This document shows, in pieces, positions 1 to 8,976 of a stretch of DNA of 64,000 bases. The stretch's first letter is position 1. Each line of letters starts with the position of its first letter. Made by a program: the position numbers and the translations under genes. Source of the DNA: Verrucomicrobiota bacterium JB022 (GTDB lineage: Bacteria > Verrucomicrobiota > Verrucomicrobiia > Opitutales > Oceanipulchritudinaceae); assembly GCA_030673845.1 (NCBI GenBank), contig JAUTCQ010000006.1:1-64000 (forward strand), written 5' to 3'. The notes under the pieces were generated by a model that worked only from the letters and a program-made list of their open reading frames with translations, was not told the origin of the DNA and searched no databases.

Positions 1-64
1 CCCCGGGGGCCAAATCGCGCAGCGCCGCGACGATGGCGGTCATGTCGGTCGAAAGCGGATCCAT
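1..64 (-). CDS. Probable AraC-family regulator, N-terminal fragment
   Basis: The minus strand opens an ATG at 64-62 and stays open to the window edge for 21 codons, beginning MDPLSTDMTAIVAALR. An N-terminus starting MDPLS is common in AraC-type regulators with a Cupin_6 sensor domain, and such regulators are often divergent from a short-chain dehydrogenase, as here (the SDR start lies 130 bp away). Only the first 21 residues are visible, so the family is an inference. It could be another protein that happens to start this way. Confidence 0.4.
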   Translation of the reverse strand, partial: MDPLSTDMTAIVAALRDLAPG

Positions 65-193
65 GGGTCTCGATAGAGGAATGGGCATGAAAAGTCCAGG
101 ATTCGCCGTGTGGGAGGAGTCTCGGAAAGATTATCTGGTGGACATGGTTCAACGGCGCGCCCCTTCGCGGCGCGCGAGACGGATGGATGGTTC

Positions 194-1060
194 ATGTCGG
201 ATACCAAGACCTTTCTTATCACCGGCGCCAATTCGGGCTTCGGCTTCGCGATCGCCAAGGCGGCCGTCGCGGCGGGTCACCGGGTGGTGGGCACCGCGCG
301 CTCGGCCGAGGCGGCCGCCAAGGTGGAGGCGCTCGATCCCGAGCGGGCCTTCGCCCGCGTCCTCGACGTGACGGATTTCGCCGCGATCCCCGGGGTCGTC
401 GGGGAGGTGGAGCACACCCTCGGGCCGGTCCATGTGCTGGTCAACAACGCGGGCTACGGGCAGATCGGCATGTTTGAGGAACAGGAGCCGGAAGCGCCCG
501 AGCGCCAGTTTGCGACCAATGTCTTTGGCCCGATGCACGTGACGCGGGCTGTGCTGCCCTCCATGCGCGAGCGTCGCCGCGGGCTGATCTTCAACATTTC
601 GGCCATGGCGGGCGTACGGGGTGGGGCGGGCTTCTCGCTTTTCAGCGCCAGCAAGTTTGCGCTCGAAGGTTTTACGGAGTCGTTGGTGCAGGAGATCCAG
701 CCGTTCGGGCTCCACGCCACGCTCGTCTGCCCCGGCTACTTCCGCACCGATTTTCTTAGCGAAAGCTCGATCCGCTTTGGTGAGCGCCAGGTGGATGCCT
801 ACGAGGCGCTGGCGCAATACCAGCGCGAATTTGTGGCCGACCGCAACGGCCAGCAGTTGGGCGACCCCGTGAAGCTGGCCCGGATCCTCGTGCACCTCAG
901 TCGCGATGAAAACCCGCCTTTGCGCCTGCCGGTGGGCAGCGATGCGGTGGAGGCGCTGGCGCAAAAGATCCGGCGCCTGCAGGACGAGCTGGAGGAATGG
1001 CGCGAGCTGTCGGTGACGACCGATTACGACGTGCATTGCCCCGCACTCTCCGCCAGTTGA
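194..1060 (+). CDS. Short-chain dehydrogenase/reductase with Phe in place of the catalytic Tyr
   Basis: This is a classical-length SDR (288 aa) that would bind NAD(P)H through a Rossmann fold. TGANSGFG (residues 10-17) is the dinucleotide-binding glycine motif, NNAG follows at about 84-87, the structural Asn is N109 and the catalytic Ser is S136. In the YxxxK position the sequence is F-S-A-S-K (F150, K154), so the tyrosine general acid is replaced by Phe (codon TTC at 641-643). The start at 194 gives the usual few residues before the first beta strand; an upstream ATG at 110 adds an unlikely 28-residue tail. The family otherwise looks like the 'oxidoreductase, SDR' type acting on small carbonyls. 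With Tyr missing, activity may be weak or different. The gene is divergent from the fragment at 1-64. Confidence 0.9.
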   Translation: MSDTKTFLITGANSGFGFAIAKAAVAAGHRVVGTARSAEAAAKVEALDPERAFARVLDVTDFAAIPGVVGEVEHTLGPVHVLVNNAGYGQIGMFEEQEPEAPERQFATNVFGPMHVTRAVLPSMRERRRGLIFNISAMAGVRGGAGFSLFSASKFALEGFTESLVQEIQPFGLHATLVCPGYFRTDFLSESSIRFGERQVDAYEALAQYQREFVADRNGQQLGDPVKLARILVHLSRDENPPLRLPVGSDAVEALAQKIRRLQDELEEWRELSVTTDYDVHCPALSAS

Positions 1061-1121
1061 CGGGCCGAATTGCTTGCGGATTGTATCGGGTGGGGTGCGC
1101 GGCCAAGCTGGGCGGCACCCC

Positions 1122-2030
1122 ATGAAACTCTCCGACCTCCAGATCCGCGACCCCTTTGTGCTGCCGCTGCCGGCGCGGGGCGAATACCTGCTCTACGGCA
1201 CGACCGACCGCAACGCCTGGAGCGGCCCGGGCACGGGCTTTGACGCCTACCGCAGTCGCGACCTGCAGCACTGGGAGGGGCCGATCCCCGCCTTTCGCCC
1301 CCCGGCAGGCTTTTGGGCGACGACGCAGTTCTGGGCGCCGGAGGTCCATGCGTATGGAGGCCGCTACTACATGTTTGCCACCTTCAAGGCGCCGGGGCGT
1401 TCGCGTGGGACGCAGGTGCTGGTGGCCGACGATCCGGCGGGGCCGTTCGAGCCTTTGACCGATGGCCCCGTGACGCCCGACGGCTGGGAATGCCTCGACG
1501 CCACGCTCTGGGTCGAAGACGGCGCGCCGTGGATGGTGTATTGCCACGAGTGGGTGCAGGTGGGCGATGGCCGGATGGTCGCGCAACGCCTCTCGGCGGA
1601 TCTCCGCCATGCCGAGGGCGAGCCGCTGGTCTTGTTCCAAGGCTCCGACGGCCCGTGGGCGCGCCCACTCCCAAACGTCAACCTGGCCGAAGTGCCGGGC
1701 GCGGAAGGTTTGAAGCCGGGCACGCCTCTTTACATTACCGATGGGCCTTTCCTGCACCGCACGGCGTCGGGCGCGCTGCTCATGCTCTGGTCGAGCGTAG
1801 GCGAGCAGGGGTACGCGATGGGCCTCGCGCGTTCACGGACGGGCAAGATCACGGGCCCTTGGGAGCACGATGCGCAACCGCTTTTCGCCGCGCAAGGCGG
1901 CCACGGCATGATCTTCCAGACCTTGGCGGGGCAACTCATGCTGACGCTCCACCAACCGAACAAGACCCCCCACGAACGCGCCCGCTTTTTCGTGCTCCGC
2001 GAAGAGGGGGACGCGCTGGTGCTGGGGTAA
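1122..2030 (+). CDS. Glycoside hydrolase, GH43-like five-bladed propeller
   Basis: A 302-residue protein with GH43 features: RDPFVL near the N-terminus (putative catalytic Asp at about residue 9), FWAPEV, the mid-protein LDATLW block that carries the pKa-modulating Asp, and ITDGPFL before a MLWSS strand. GH43 enzymes remove arabinose or xylose side units from plant polysaccharides. There is no signal peptide, so it probably acts in the cytoplasm on imported oligosaccharides. The start at 1122 (MKLSDLQ) puts the first propeller strand directly at the N-terminus; the frame is open further upstream to 1074 but that segment looks non-coding. It is 61 bp downstream of the SDR and could be co-transcribed. 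Substrate cannot be read from sequence. Confidence 0.85.
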   Translation: MKLSDLQIRDPFVLPLPARGEYLLYGTTDRNAWSGPGTGFDAYRSRDLQHWEGPIPAFRPPAGFWATTQFWAPEVHAYGGRYYMFATFKAPGRSRGTQVLVADDPAGPFEPLTDGPVTPDGWECLDATLWVEDGAPWMVYCHEWVQVGDGRMVAQRLSADLRHAEGEPLVLFQGSDGPWARPLPNVNLAEVPGAEGLKPGTPLYITDGPFLHRTASGALLMLWSSVGEQGYAMGLARSRTGKITGPWEHDAQPLFAAQGGHGMIFQTLAGQLMLTLHQPNKTPHERARFFVLREEGDALVLG

Positions 2031-2038
2031 AACAATTC

Positions 2039-2107
2039 TCTCACAAGAACACGAAGCACACAAATATCTGCTTTTCAGCTCTTTGTGTCTTGGTGAACTT
2101 TGTGAGA
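2039..2107. repeat. Imperfect inverted repeat (gaacacgaagcac family)
   Basis: Arms at 2039-2064 and 2082-2107 (TCTCACAAGAACACGAAG against the complement of TTGGTGAACTTTGTGAGA) enclose 17 nt. It lies between the convergent GH43-like gene and pilB. A relative with the same arm words (GAAGAACACGAAGAGCAC) lies at 57693-57832, and a half copy is seen near 5740. It is probably a dispersed intergenic palindrome that may also end transcription from both sides. Confidence 0.6.
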
Positions 2108-2121
2108 AATACTTGTTCTGC

Positions 2122-3369
2122 TTACTCTAATTTGTGCGCCTGATCCGCCACGATAACATCTGCCTCCACGGCCTCGCGGGCTGCTTCGGCGAGGGGGATC
2201 CAGCCGCTGGCGCGGGCGTGGGTGCGCAGGTCGGCGAGGGAGGCGTCGTGCTGGAGGGCGTCGCGCAGGGCGGCATTGGGCGCGAGCCATTCGAAGATGC
2301 CCACCCGGCCTTGGCCGTCGGCCCGGGGCAGTAGGCGTTGGCCGACGATCCCGCGCACGGTGGCTGCGATGAGATACGGCGGCAGGTCGAGGTCGCGCAG
2401 GCGGACGAGGGCCGCAGGAGCATCGCTGGCGTGGAGCGAGCTGAGCACGAGGTGGCCCGTCAACGCGGCCTGCAGCGAGATACGGGCGGTCTCGCGGTCG
2501 CGGATTTCGCCCACCAGGATCTGGTCGGGATCGTGGCGCAACATGGCCCGCAGGACCTCGGAGAAGCCCAGCCCCAGCTCGGCCTGCACGTTGACCTGGA
2601 TGGCGTCGCTGAGGGCGTATTCGACCGGGTCTTCGACCGTGAGCACCTTGGAGCGGCTGCGGTCGAGCTCTTGCAGCAGGGCGTAAAGGGTAGTCGTTTT
2701 TCCCGAGCCGGTGGGGCCGACCGCGAGGATGAGGCCGTTGGGTTGACGCAGCGTCTGGCGCAGGGCCGCTTGCAAGGGCTCGGGCAGGCCCAGTTGGTGC
2801 AGGCGCAAGCCGGTCTGGCGGGCGTTGAGAATCCGCAGCACCAGACTCTCGCCCCGGTGGGTAGGCAGGCACGAGAGACGAAAGTCGACCGCTTCGCCCG
2901 TGGGCGGAGCCCAGGCAAAGCGCCCGTCCTGGCTGCGGCGTCGCTCGTGGGGATCGAGTGCGGCGCGGAGCTTGAGGTGCGCGACAATCGAGGCGGCAGC
3001 GCCGGCGGGTGGTTGAGGCAAGTCGAGCAGCTTCCCGGTTTGCCGGGCGCGGACCCGCAGCGTTTCGCCCTCGGCCTCCAGATGCAGGTCGCTGGCGTGT
3101 TGGGCCACGAGGCGGGCGAGCACGTTGTCGATCCAGGCGACGGCAGGCTCGGTTTCGGCCGTGGCGTTCAGGGGCTGCGTTGCTTCGGGCGCAAGCAGGG
3201 CTACCGGCTGGCCGAGGAGGAAGCGCAGGGCTTCGAGCGCCGCCGTATCGTTCGGGTCTTGCAGCGCCGCCCGCAACTGGCCGTCGGGCGTGCGCCAGAG
3301 GGCCTGCCAGCGGGGGCGAAAGGGCGAATCGGGCAGGGGGAGGGCCTGCAGGCTAGAGGCTGCCGACAT
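2122..3369 (-). CDS. pilB: Type IV pilus assembly/GspE-family ATPase, short form
   Basis: A cytoplasmic secretion ATPase that would power pilus extension. [12 protein letters not shown] (Walker A), the VEDPVEY Asp box, [14 protein letters not shown] (Walker B) and the LHASDA His box are all present in order, and an N2-like domain (HASDLHLE) precedes them. At 415 residues it is shorter than typical PilB (about 560). The N-terminal MshEN region is largely missing, and the tetracysteine zinc module between the His box and the C-terminus is deleted: [11 protein letters not shown] runs straight into RVGIFEWL. Its 5' end overlaps the 3' end of pilT by 17 bp, so the two are translated together. It could be an ATPase of a pseudopilus or competence system rather than a canonical pilus. 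Confidence 0.88.
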   Translation of the reverse strand: MSAASSLQALPLPDSPFRPRWQALWRTPDGQLRAALQDPNDTAALEALRFLLGQPVALLAPEATQPLNATAETEPAVAWIDNVLARLVAQHASDLHLEAEGETLRVRARQTGKLLDLPQPPAGAAASIVAHLKLRAALDPHERRRSQDGRFAWAPPTGEAVDFRLSCLPTHRGESLVLRILNARQTGLRLHQLGLPEPLQAALRQTLRQPNGLILAVGPTGSGKTTTLYALLQELDRSRSKVLTVEDPVEYALSDAIQVNVQAELGLGFSEVLRAMLRHDPDQILVGEIRDRETARISLQAALTGHLVLSSLHASDAPAALVRLRDLDLPPYLIAATVRGIVGQRLLPRADGQGRVGIFEWLAPNAALRDALQHDASLADLRTHARASGWIPLAEAAREAVEADVIVADQAHKLE

Positions 3370-4480
3370 CCTTCACCTTGATGCCGGTCGTTTCGAGTTT
3401 GCGGCGCAAGTCGCCGGGGTCTTCGCTCTTTTCGACCGCCTGCTCGGGCGTGATCAGGCCACGGTTGACGAGGCTCGTGAGGTGGGCATCGAGCGTCATC
3501 ATGCCGTAATTGGCGCCGGTCTGGATCTCGGACTGGATGCGGTAGGTCTTGTTTTCGCGGATGAGGGCGGCGATGGAAGTCGTCGTCGTCATGATCTCGA
3601 AGGCGGCGATCCGGCCCCCGCCGATCTTGCGGCAGAGCACCTGCGAAATGACGGCCACGATGGACGACGAAAGCTGCGTGCGGATCTGCTCCTTCATGTT
3701 GGCCGGGAAGGCGTCGACGATGCGGTCTACCGTGCGGGCGGCGCCGGTGGTGTGCAGAGTGGCGAGCACGAGGTGGCCGGTTTCGGCGGCACTCACGGCG
3801 GCCTCGATCGTCTCCAGGTCGCGCATTTCCCCCACGAGGATCACGTCCGGGTCTTGGCGAAGGGCATCGCGAATGGCGTCGGCAAAGCTGGGGGTGTCGT
3901 TCCCTACCTCGCGCTGCGTCACGAGGCAGTTGCGGTGGTTGTGGTAATACTCGATCGGATCTTCGATCGTGATGATATGGCCGTCGCGGTTTTCGTTGAT
4001 CCAGTTGACCATCGAGGCGAGCGTGGTCGACTTGCCGGAGCCGGTGGGGCCGGTGACGAGGATGACCCCCCGGGGGCGCGTCAGCAGCTCCTTGAGCTGG
4101 TCGGGCAGGCCGATTTCGCGCAGGCCGAAGAGGCGGTTGGGGATGGCACGGAAGACCATGCCGTAGTCGCCCTTGTTCTTGAAGACGCTGGCCCGCAGGC
4201 GCGCCTTGTCCATGAAGTTGATCGCAAAGTCGGCCCCGCCCCGGCGCTTGAGGCGCTCCTGTTGGTTGTCGGGCGTCACCGCCATCATCAGCGTCTCGGT
4301 GTCGATAGGGCGGAGGTTGGGCCCCTCGACCGGCACCATGCCGCCGGCGAGGCGGAGGGTGGGCGGAAAACCGACGCGGAGGTGCATGTCGCTGGCGCCC
4401 TGCTCGAACATCAGCTCCAGCAGTTCGTTCATCTCGTAGGGGACTTCGTCGGTTTGCGGGGCAGTCAGGTCAAAGGCCAT
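3353..4480 (-). CDS. pilT: Type IV pilus twitching motility ATPase PilT
   Basis: A PilT/PilU-type retraction ATPase of 375 aa, the normal length. Visible motifs are GASDMHLR in the N-terminal domain, [11 protein letters not shown] (Walker A), [24 protein letters not shown] (Walker B), [15 protein letters not shown] with the His box, and [17 protein letters not shown]. It would depolymerise pili for twitching or DNA uptake. The C-terminus is extended by a helical tail ending IKVKDVGSL. It follows pilC by 152 bp and overlaps the downstream pilB, forming pilC-pilT-pilB on the minus strand. No prepilin, pilMNOPQ or prepilin peptidase gene is visible in the window, so the rest must be elsewhere. 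Confidence 0.95.
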   Translation of the reverse strand: MAFDLTAPQTDEVPYEMNELLELMFEQGASDMHLRVGFPPTLRLAGGMVPVEGPNLRPIDTETLMMAVTPDNQQERLKRRGGADFAINFMDKARLRASVFKNKGDYGMVFRAIPNRLFGLREIGLPDQLKELLTRPRGVILVTGPTGSGKSTTLASMVNWINENRDGHIITIEDPIEYYHNHRNCLVTQREVGNDTPSFADAIRDALRQDPDVILVGEMRDLETIEAAVSAAETGHLVLATLHTTGAARTVDRIVDAFPANMKEQIRTQLSSSIVAVISQVLCRKIGGGRIAAFEIMTTTTSIAALIRENKTYRIQSEIQTGANYGMMTLDAHLTSLVNRGLITPEQAVEKSEDPGDLRRKLETTGIKVKDVGSL

Positions 4481-4632
4481 GGCGCAGGTGGTTCGCGATC
4501 AGGGACGGGTAGTTATGGCACAGGAATCCGGGATTGCCAAGCCACCAGTTGGCGGGAAGCGGCAGGTGTATAGGCTATTCGACTCGGGCGAGGCAGGGGT
4601 GGAAGGGGGTTGAGATTCCGTTCCCGGCTCTC

Positions 4633-5676
4633 TTACGGGCCTACTTGCTGCAGCAGCTCCAGGATGGGCAGAAAGACGGCTAGCACGAGGGTGCCGACCA
4701 CTGCGGCCAGCGTCACGATCAGGGCAGGCTCCAGCCAGGTCTTGACGCTGTTGAGGCGCGCTTCGAGTTCTTCCTGCAGCAGTTCGGCGGCTTCGGCAAA
4801 GCGGGCGGGCAGGGAGTGGGTCTCTTCGCCCACCTCCAGCAGACTGTGCACGGTCGGGTCGGGCTGTGGGCCTTGCAAGTAGGCCTGGCTCAGCGCTTGG
4901 CCGCCTTCGACCCGGCGCGCAAGCTCTTGCCAGGCGGGTGAGGCGTTGAGGCGCAGGGCCGTCGGCAGGGGTAGGCCGACCGAGAGTGCGGTGGCGGTCG
5001 TTTGCAAGTGGTGGACGAGGGCGTACTGGCGGCGCGTGCGGCCCCACCACGGGACAGCGTCTGCCCACGCTTCGGCCCGTAGCCGCCAAGCTGCCTGTTG
5101 TCGGGCCAGCCGCTGTAGCCCCAGCCAGCCGGCGGAGCCGAGCATGACCAGCACGAGCCCTGCCGGAAGTAATACGTGGGGTAGCTCCATCACCATGCGG
5201 GTCAGCCACGGCAGTGGGCGCCCCTGAAGCTGTGGGATCTGCCGGTAGACTTCGGCAAACTGCGGGGCCACGAAAGTCAGGAGGGTCGTGACGATCCCGA
5301 TGGCGAGCACCCCGACGGTCAGCGGGTAGGCCGAGGCGGAGGCGAGTTGGCGCTGCAGGCGTCGCCGCGAACGCTGCTCGGCGGTGATGCGGCGCAAGGT
5401 GTCGGCGAGCTGCCCAGTCTCCTCACCGGCATGGATGAGGGTATGCAGCGTCGCTTCGCCCAAGCCACGTTGTCGCAAGGCGTCGGCCAAGCGCGTCCCC
5501 CCGGCCACCACGCGCGCCACGGCCTCCCATTCGGTGCGGATTTCCGGCTGGCGCGCCTGTCGGGCGAGCGTCCGCACCGAGCGGTCGAGCGGGATGCGCA
5601 CGGCGAGCAACCGGGCCAGCCGGTCTAGATCTTGCCACAGCACAGGCCCCTGCAATCGAACGCGACGACGGAACAT
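4633..5676 (-). CDS. pilC: Type II secretion/type IV pilus inner-membrane platform protein (PilC/GspF)
   Basis: A 347-residue integral membrane platform protein with two T2SSF domains. The first carries GEETGQLADTLRRI and the second GEETHSLPARFAEAAELL, the repeated GE(x)TG(x)L signature of GspF. Three hydrophobic segments are visible: about residues 145-165, 185-210 and near the C-terminus (IVTLAAVVGTLVLAVFLPIL). It is shorter than PilC (about 405 aa) because the N-terminal region is reduced. I start it at the ATG at 5676-5674 (MFRRRV); an in-frame GTG at 5745 would add 23 residues read from sequence that looks like an intergenic repeat. It leads the pilC-pilT-pilB set and would couple the ATPases to the pilus base. 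Confidence 0.88.
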   Translation of the reverse strand: MFRRRVRLQGPVLWQDLDRLARLLAVRIPLDRSVRTLARQARQPEIRTEWEAVARVVAGGTRLADALRQRGLGEATLHTLIHAGEETGQLADTLRRITAEQRSRRRLQRQLASASAYPLTVGVLAIGIVTTLLTFVAPQFAEVYRQIPQLQGRPLPWLTRMVMELPHVLLPAGLVLVMLGSAGWLGLQRLARQQAAWRLRAEAWADAVPWWGRTRRQYALVHHLQTTATALSVGLPLPTALRLNASPAWQELARRVEGGQALSQAYLQGPQPDPTVHSLLEVGEETHSLPARFAEAAELLQEELEARLNSVKTWLEPALIVTLAAVVGTLVLAVFLPILELLQQVGP

Positions 5677-5889
5677 GCTTTGGGAGGTTGTGCGGCTGGC
5701 AGGGCGTGGGAAAGACGAAAATGGGGATTCGACCGCAGAATTCACAGAACACTCAAATGAAGGGAGTTACCTTGGTCGACTCTTGGGTGGATTTGGGCGG
5801 TCGGTGGTTAAATCTATTGCTGATTCAATTCTGCTTGGCGGATAGCTCCCGGAAGTATAGGATCGAAGCGGATTTAACGTTTCTCTGCT

Positions 5890-6732
5890 ATGGCTTACGA
5901 TAAGGCTCAGGCGCTGCGTGGGTGTAGGCTCGTGCAACTGATGTATGCGGTGGCCCGCGACTGGATTGAGGCGGACCGGCCGGAGGATAACGTGTATGCC
6001 TGGGATCAGGCGGCGTTGGCGGCGGAGGGTTTTACCCGGCATACGTCGCTGGTCTGGGGCCGTTCGTTGGCCTGGCGGCGGAAATTCGGGCCACGGCGGC
6101 CAGGGCAGCCGCATATGTACCAGTGGGTGGAGGAGTGGGCGCCGCTGGTGGTGGCGGGCTCTCCGGCGGGCGACGATACGCTTTATGTGGGCGTGCGCGG
6201 CACCCTGCTGCGGCGCGATTGGGATACAAACATGAACTTCAGCAAGATCCGACGCGTGCTGGGCGGGATCGACCTCGGACAGGTGCACCAAGGATTTTTC
6301 AAGACTTATGAATCCTGCAGCCCGCGCCTGGTCGAGCAGTTGACGCAGTTGCTGGCTCAGGCTCCCGGGATCCGCCGCGTGGTCGTGGTGGGGCATAGCC
6401 TCGGCGGGGCTTTGGCGACACTGCTGGGCGCTTCGCTCGCGATCGACCCTTGGCGGCAGGCGGCGGGCATCGAGGAGGTGACGGTCTACACGCTAGCCTC
6501 GCCTCGTGTGGGCGACCGCAGCTTTGTCGATGCGGTGGCGGCGCTACCGGCGCTCGATTTCTACAACATCCAGAATACACACGACATCGTGCCCAAGCTG
6601 CCGTTTGAAGACTTGGGCTACGAGCACGCAGGGCGGGTGCTGCAGTTTTCCGAGGGGCAGGGCGACTTGCTGGCGTGGCACGATTTGAAGCTCTACCGCG
6701 AGGCCGTGGAGCTGGACCGCGTTACGGTGTAG
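5890..6732 (+). CDS. Class 3 lipase family protein (alpha/beta hydrolase)
   Basis: A 280-residue Lipase_3 protein. VVVVGHSLGGALA contains the nucleophile Ser (S170) in the GxSxG elbow, TLASPRVGD is the block that usually follows in fungal-type class 3 lipases, THDIVPKLP carries the likely catalytic Asp, and WHDLKLYREA the catalytic His near the C-terminus. No signal peptide is seen, so it is probably cytoplasmic or lipid-associated and would hydrolyse acylglycerols or phospholipids. The start is the first ATG in frame. Its 3' end overlaps the convergent hydrolase gene by 11 bp. Confidence 0.87.
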   Translation: MAYDKAQALRGCRLVQLMYAVARDWIEADRPEDNVYAWDQAALAAEGFTRHTSLVWGRSLAWRRKFGPRRPGQPHMYQWVEEWAPLVVAGSPAGDDTLYVGVRGTLLRRDWDTNMNFSKIRRVLGGIDLGQVHQGFFKTYESCSPRLVEQLTQLLAQAPGIRRVVVVGHSLGGALATLLGASLAIDPWRQAAGIEEVTVYTLASPRVGDRSFVDAVAALPALDFYNIQNTHDIVPKLPFEDLGYEHAGRVLQFSEGQGDLLAWHDLKLYREAVELDRVTV

Positions 6733-7303
6733 GCTTGGGCGGCCGGTTGCCCCGTAGCAGGTCGAGCGCGAGCGGCAGGCGGGAAACGCCGTCTTCTGCG
6801 AGGAAGTGGCCGCAGCGGTTGGTCTCCTTGAGCGGGGCGTGCAGGGCTTGGGCCAATGCCTGCGTGCGCTCCAATGGCACATGGGTGTCGTCGCGCGAGG
6901 CGATGACGCGGTAGGCTTGGGCCTGACCGCGCAACTGGCCGAAGTCGAGCGCTGGTTCGAAAAACGGCTGCAGGTTGGGATAGCGGTCGAGGACTTCGTA
7001 AAACCCTGCCACGAGCACCACAGCGCCGACCTTTACTGCGGGCCGGCTCTGCAGGTAGTGCAGCAGCGTCAGGCAGCCGAGACTATGGGCGACAATGCTG
7101 GTCGTGGGGCCGGGTTGGCCGACGGCACGGGCCAGGGCCTGCTGCCAGGGCGCGGGCTGGGGGTTCGTCGGGGCTGGCAGGGCGACGACTTGGGCTTGCA
7201 GGCCGTCGGCAGCCAGGCGGCGGCGTAGCCAGGGGAACCAGTGCGAGCGTGGCGTGGCACCATAGCCGGGCACGATGTAGACGTCGGCCGGGAGAGAGCT
7301 CAT
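6722..7303 (-). CDS. RBBP9/YdeN-family serine hydrolase
   Basis: A 193-residue alpha/beta hydrolase of the RBBP9 (DUF452-like Ser_hydrolase) family. IVPGYGATPRSHWFPWL is the typical N-terminal block, IVAHSLGCLTLLHY holds the nucleophile Ser, the acidic residue is in ASRDDTHVP, and the His is in CGHFLAEDG near the C-terminus. These enzymes are small cytoplasmic hydrolases with mostly unknown substrates. It starts 13 bp after the stop of the MFS transporter on the same strand and is probably in one operon with it. An upstream in-frame Met at 7336 would begin inside the transporter gene, so 7303 is preferred. Confidence 0.87.
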   Translation of the reverse strand: MSSLPADVYIVPGYGATPRSHWFPWLRRRLAADGLQAQVVALPAPTNPQPAPWQQALARAVGQPGPTTSIVAHSLGCLTLLHYLQSRPAVKVGAVVLVAGFYEVLDRYPNLQPFFEPALDFGQLRGQAQAYRVIASRDDTHVPLERTQALAQALHAPLKETNRCGHFLAEDGVSRLPLALDLLRGNRPPKPTP

Positions 7304-7316
7304 GCGGGAGCGTCGC

Positions 7317-8792
7317 CTATTCTGCGGCGTGCGCAAGCTGTGCTTCCCTTTGCTTGCTGCGGATCAGCCGGGCGGAGAAATAGATGCCCAGCACGGGCGC
7401 GAGGGCGAAGAGGCCGCAGAGCCAGGCGGATGCGTTTTGGGCGCTGGGCACGAGCGGCTCGTCGTCGATCCCGCTGAGGTTGACGATCAGGCCCGCGAAC
7501 GCGGAGGCGAAGGCGACCGCCGTCAGCTCTACGGTGGTAACGGAGGTGGCGGTGACGTTCTCCTCGCCCTCGGGCGCATGGCGGATCACAGCCGAGAGCA
7601 GGTGCGGCCAGCACACCCCAATGCCGAGGCCCATCGCAAAGAGCCCGAGCCCGACCGGCCAGCGCGCCCAGACGCCGGTCTCGACCAGCAGCGGGAAAAA
7701 GAGCGTCAACGTGAGCAGCCCCAGCAGTTGGAAGGCGGGTCCACTGAGCACGGCAAGCGTGGCGCGTCGGCCATCCCAGCCGGACGCGGCCATCGAGCCC
7801 CACGACCATCCGGCGGACATTGCCGTGGTCAGGTAGCCGGCCCCGAGCGGTGTCATGCCGTCGAGCACTTGCAGGAAGTAGGGAACATACAGTTCGGGCG
7901 TGATGGAGGCAACCAGCAACGCCATCACGATGTAGCGCTTGCCAAAGGGGCCTTGCGGATCAAGCGCCCCTCGTGGCAACAGTCGAGCCGTGTTGGACTG
8001 CTTTTCGCGCCAGGCGAGCCAAGCGAGCAGCCCGAGCCCCAGCCCGACGCCCATAGCCTCGCCCCAGAGCGTGCCCACAATGCTGGCACCCGACACGGCC
8101 ATGACGGCACCCGTCAGAATGCCCAGCTGCAGGCGCGGGAGCGGAGCCGTACGGGTCAGGCTGGCATCACCCTCCTTGGGCAAGGTGACGGCGGCCAGCA
8201 CGGCAAAGCAGAGGGAGAGGCCCAGCGTGAGCCCAAAGCCGCCGCGCCACACGTGGTAGTGCGCAAAGACGCCGCCGATGGCCGGCCCGATCAAGGTCGC
8301 GATGCCCCACATGGCCGAAACGACCCCCATTGCGCGCGGCCACAGGGCGGGCCGGAACAGCAGGCGGATCATCCCGTAGGCCAGCGCGACCAACCAGCCG
8401 CCCCCGAGCCCCTGGATCAGCCGGCCTGCCAGCATCACGGGCATGGAGGGTGCCACCGTGCAAAGCATCCCACCCAATGCGAAGACCAGGGTCGCCAGCA
8501 CATACGCATTGCGCGGGCGAGCCGCTTGCAGCAGTTGGGCAGCCGTGGCGCTGCCGATGACCGATGCGACGACGAAAAGGGTGGTGTTCCACGCGTAGAG
8601 GTGCAGCCCCCCGATGTCGCGCACCACCGACGGCAGCAGCGTCGCGACAATAAACACGTTGGTGGCGTGCAGGGCCGTACTGCCGGCGAGGACGGCGTTG
8701 CGGACGAAGTTGCGCCCCGCCAACAGCTCGCCCCAGGTCGGGGGAGCCGCGTCGTTCTGGTCACTCGGCTGGGAGGAAACGGACACGCTCAC
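7317..8792 (-). CDS. MFS transporter, 14-TM DHA2-like drug exporter
   Basis: A 491-residue polytopic protein with about 14 hydrophobic segments. After a soluble 20-residue N-terminus it shows the DHA2 (EmrB/QacA) pattern: TALHATNVFIVATLLPSV in TM1, the GRLIQGLGGG motif around TM4, and GPAIGGVFA in TM5 (motif C-like, typical of proton antiporters). The expected function is proton-driven efflux of small toxic compounds at the inner membrane. The downstream RBBP9-like hydrolase follows after 13 bp. Substrate cannot be assigned. A divergent VOC-family gene starts 184 bp upstream, which may share the resistance theme. Confidence 0.88.
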   Translation of the reverse strand: MSVSVSSQPSDQNDAAPPTWGELLAGRNFVRNAVLAGSTALHATNVFIVATLLPSVVRDIGGLHLYAWNTTLFVVASVIGSATAAQLLQAARPRNAYVLATLVFALGGMLCTVAPSMPVMLAGRLIQGLGGGWLVALAYGMIRLLFRPALWPRAMGVVSAMWGIATLIGPAIGGVFAHYHVWRGGFGLTLGLSLCFAVLAAVTLPKEGDASLTRTAPLPRLQLGILTGAVMAVSGASIVGTLWGEAMGVGLGLGLLAWLAWREKQSNTARLLPRGALDPQGPFGKRYIVMALLVASITPELYVPYFLQVLDGMTPLGAGYLTTAMSAGWSWGSMAASGWDGRRATLAVLSGPAFQLLGLLTLTLFFPLLVETGVWARWPVGLGLFAMGLGIGVCWPHLLSAVIRHAPEGEENVTATSVTTVELTAVAFASAFAGLIVNLSGIDDEPLVPSAQNASAWLCGLFALAPVLGIYFSARLIRSKQREAQLAHAAE

Positions 8793-8941
8793 CCCACTCT
8801 TTTACGCACACTGCAGGCTCAGAATAAACGCAAAAAACAAACGCTTTGTAGTCGCGCGGAGGCGAGATGAGGCAAGTTTGTACCAGCGTCCGTCCCTTGC
8901 GGAGCTGATTTTCACCCTACGAAATGTGAACATAGAAACAC

Positions 8942-8976
8942 TTGTCATGCCGGTTTTGTCGGTATAAACCGGAGGC
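8942..8976 (+). promoter_or_regulatory. Promoter-like hexamers and hairpin abutting the VOC gene start
   Basis: TTGTCA (8942-8947) and TATAAA (8963-8968) are spaced by 15 bp. An inverted repeat CCGGTTT/AAACCGG (8950-8956 and 8966-8972) spans the -10, and a Shine-Dalgarno GGAGG (8971-8975) directly precedes the ATG at 8977. If the promoter is real, the leader is only a few nucleotides. The palindrome could be an operator. Confidence 0.35.

Noticed and set aside
5677-5745. GTG start for PilC at 5745
   Set aside because: The extra 23 codons run through a dispersed-repeat half site and have no homology to PilC.
7302-8870. Plus-strand frame opposite the MFS gene
   Set aside because: The minus strand has clear membrane helices; the plus translation is a hydrophilic Gln/Arg/His string.
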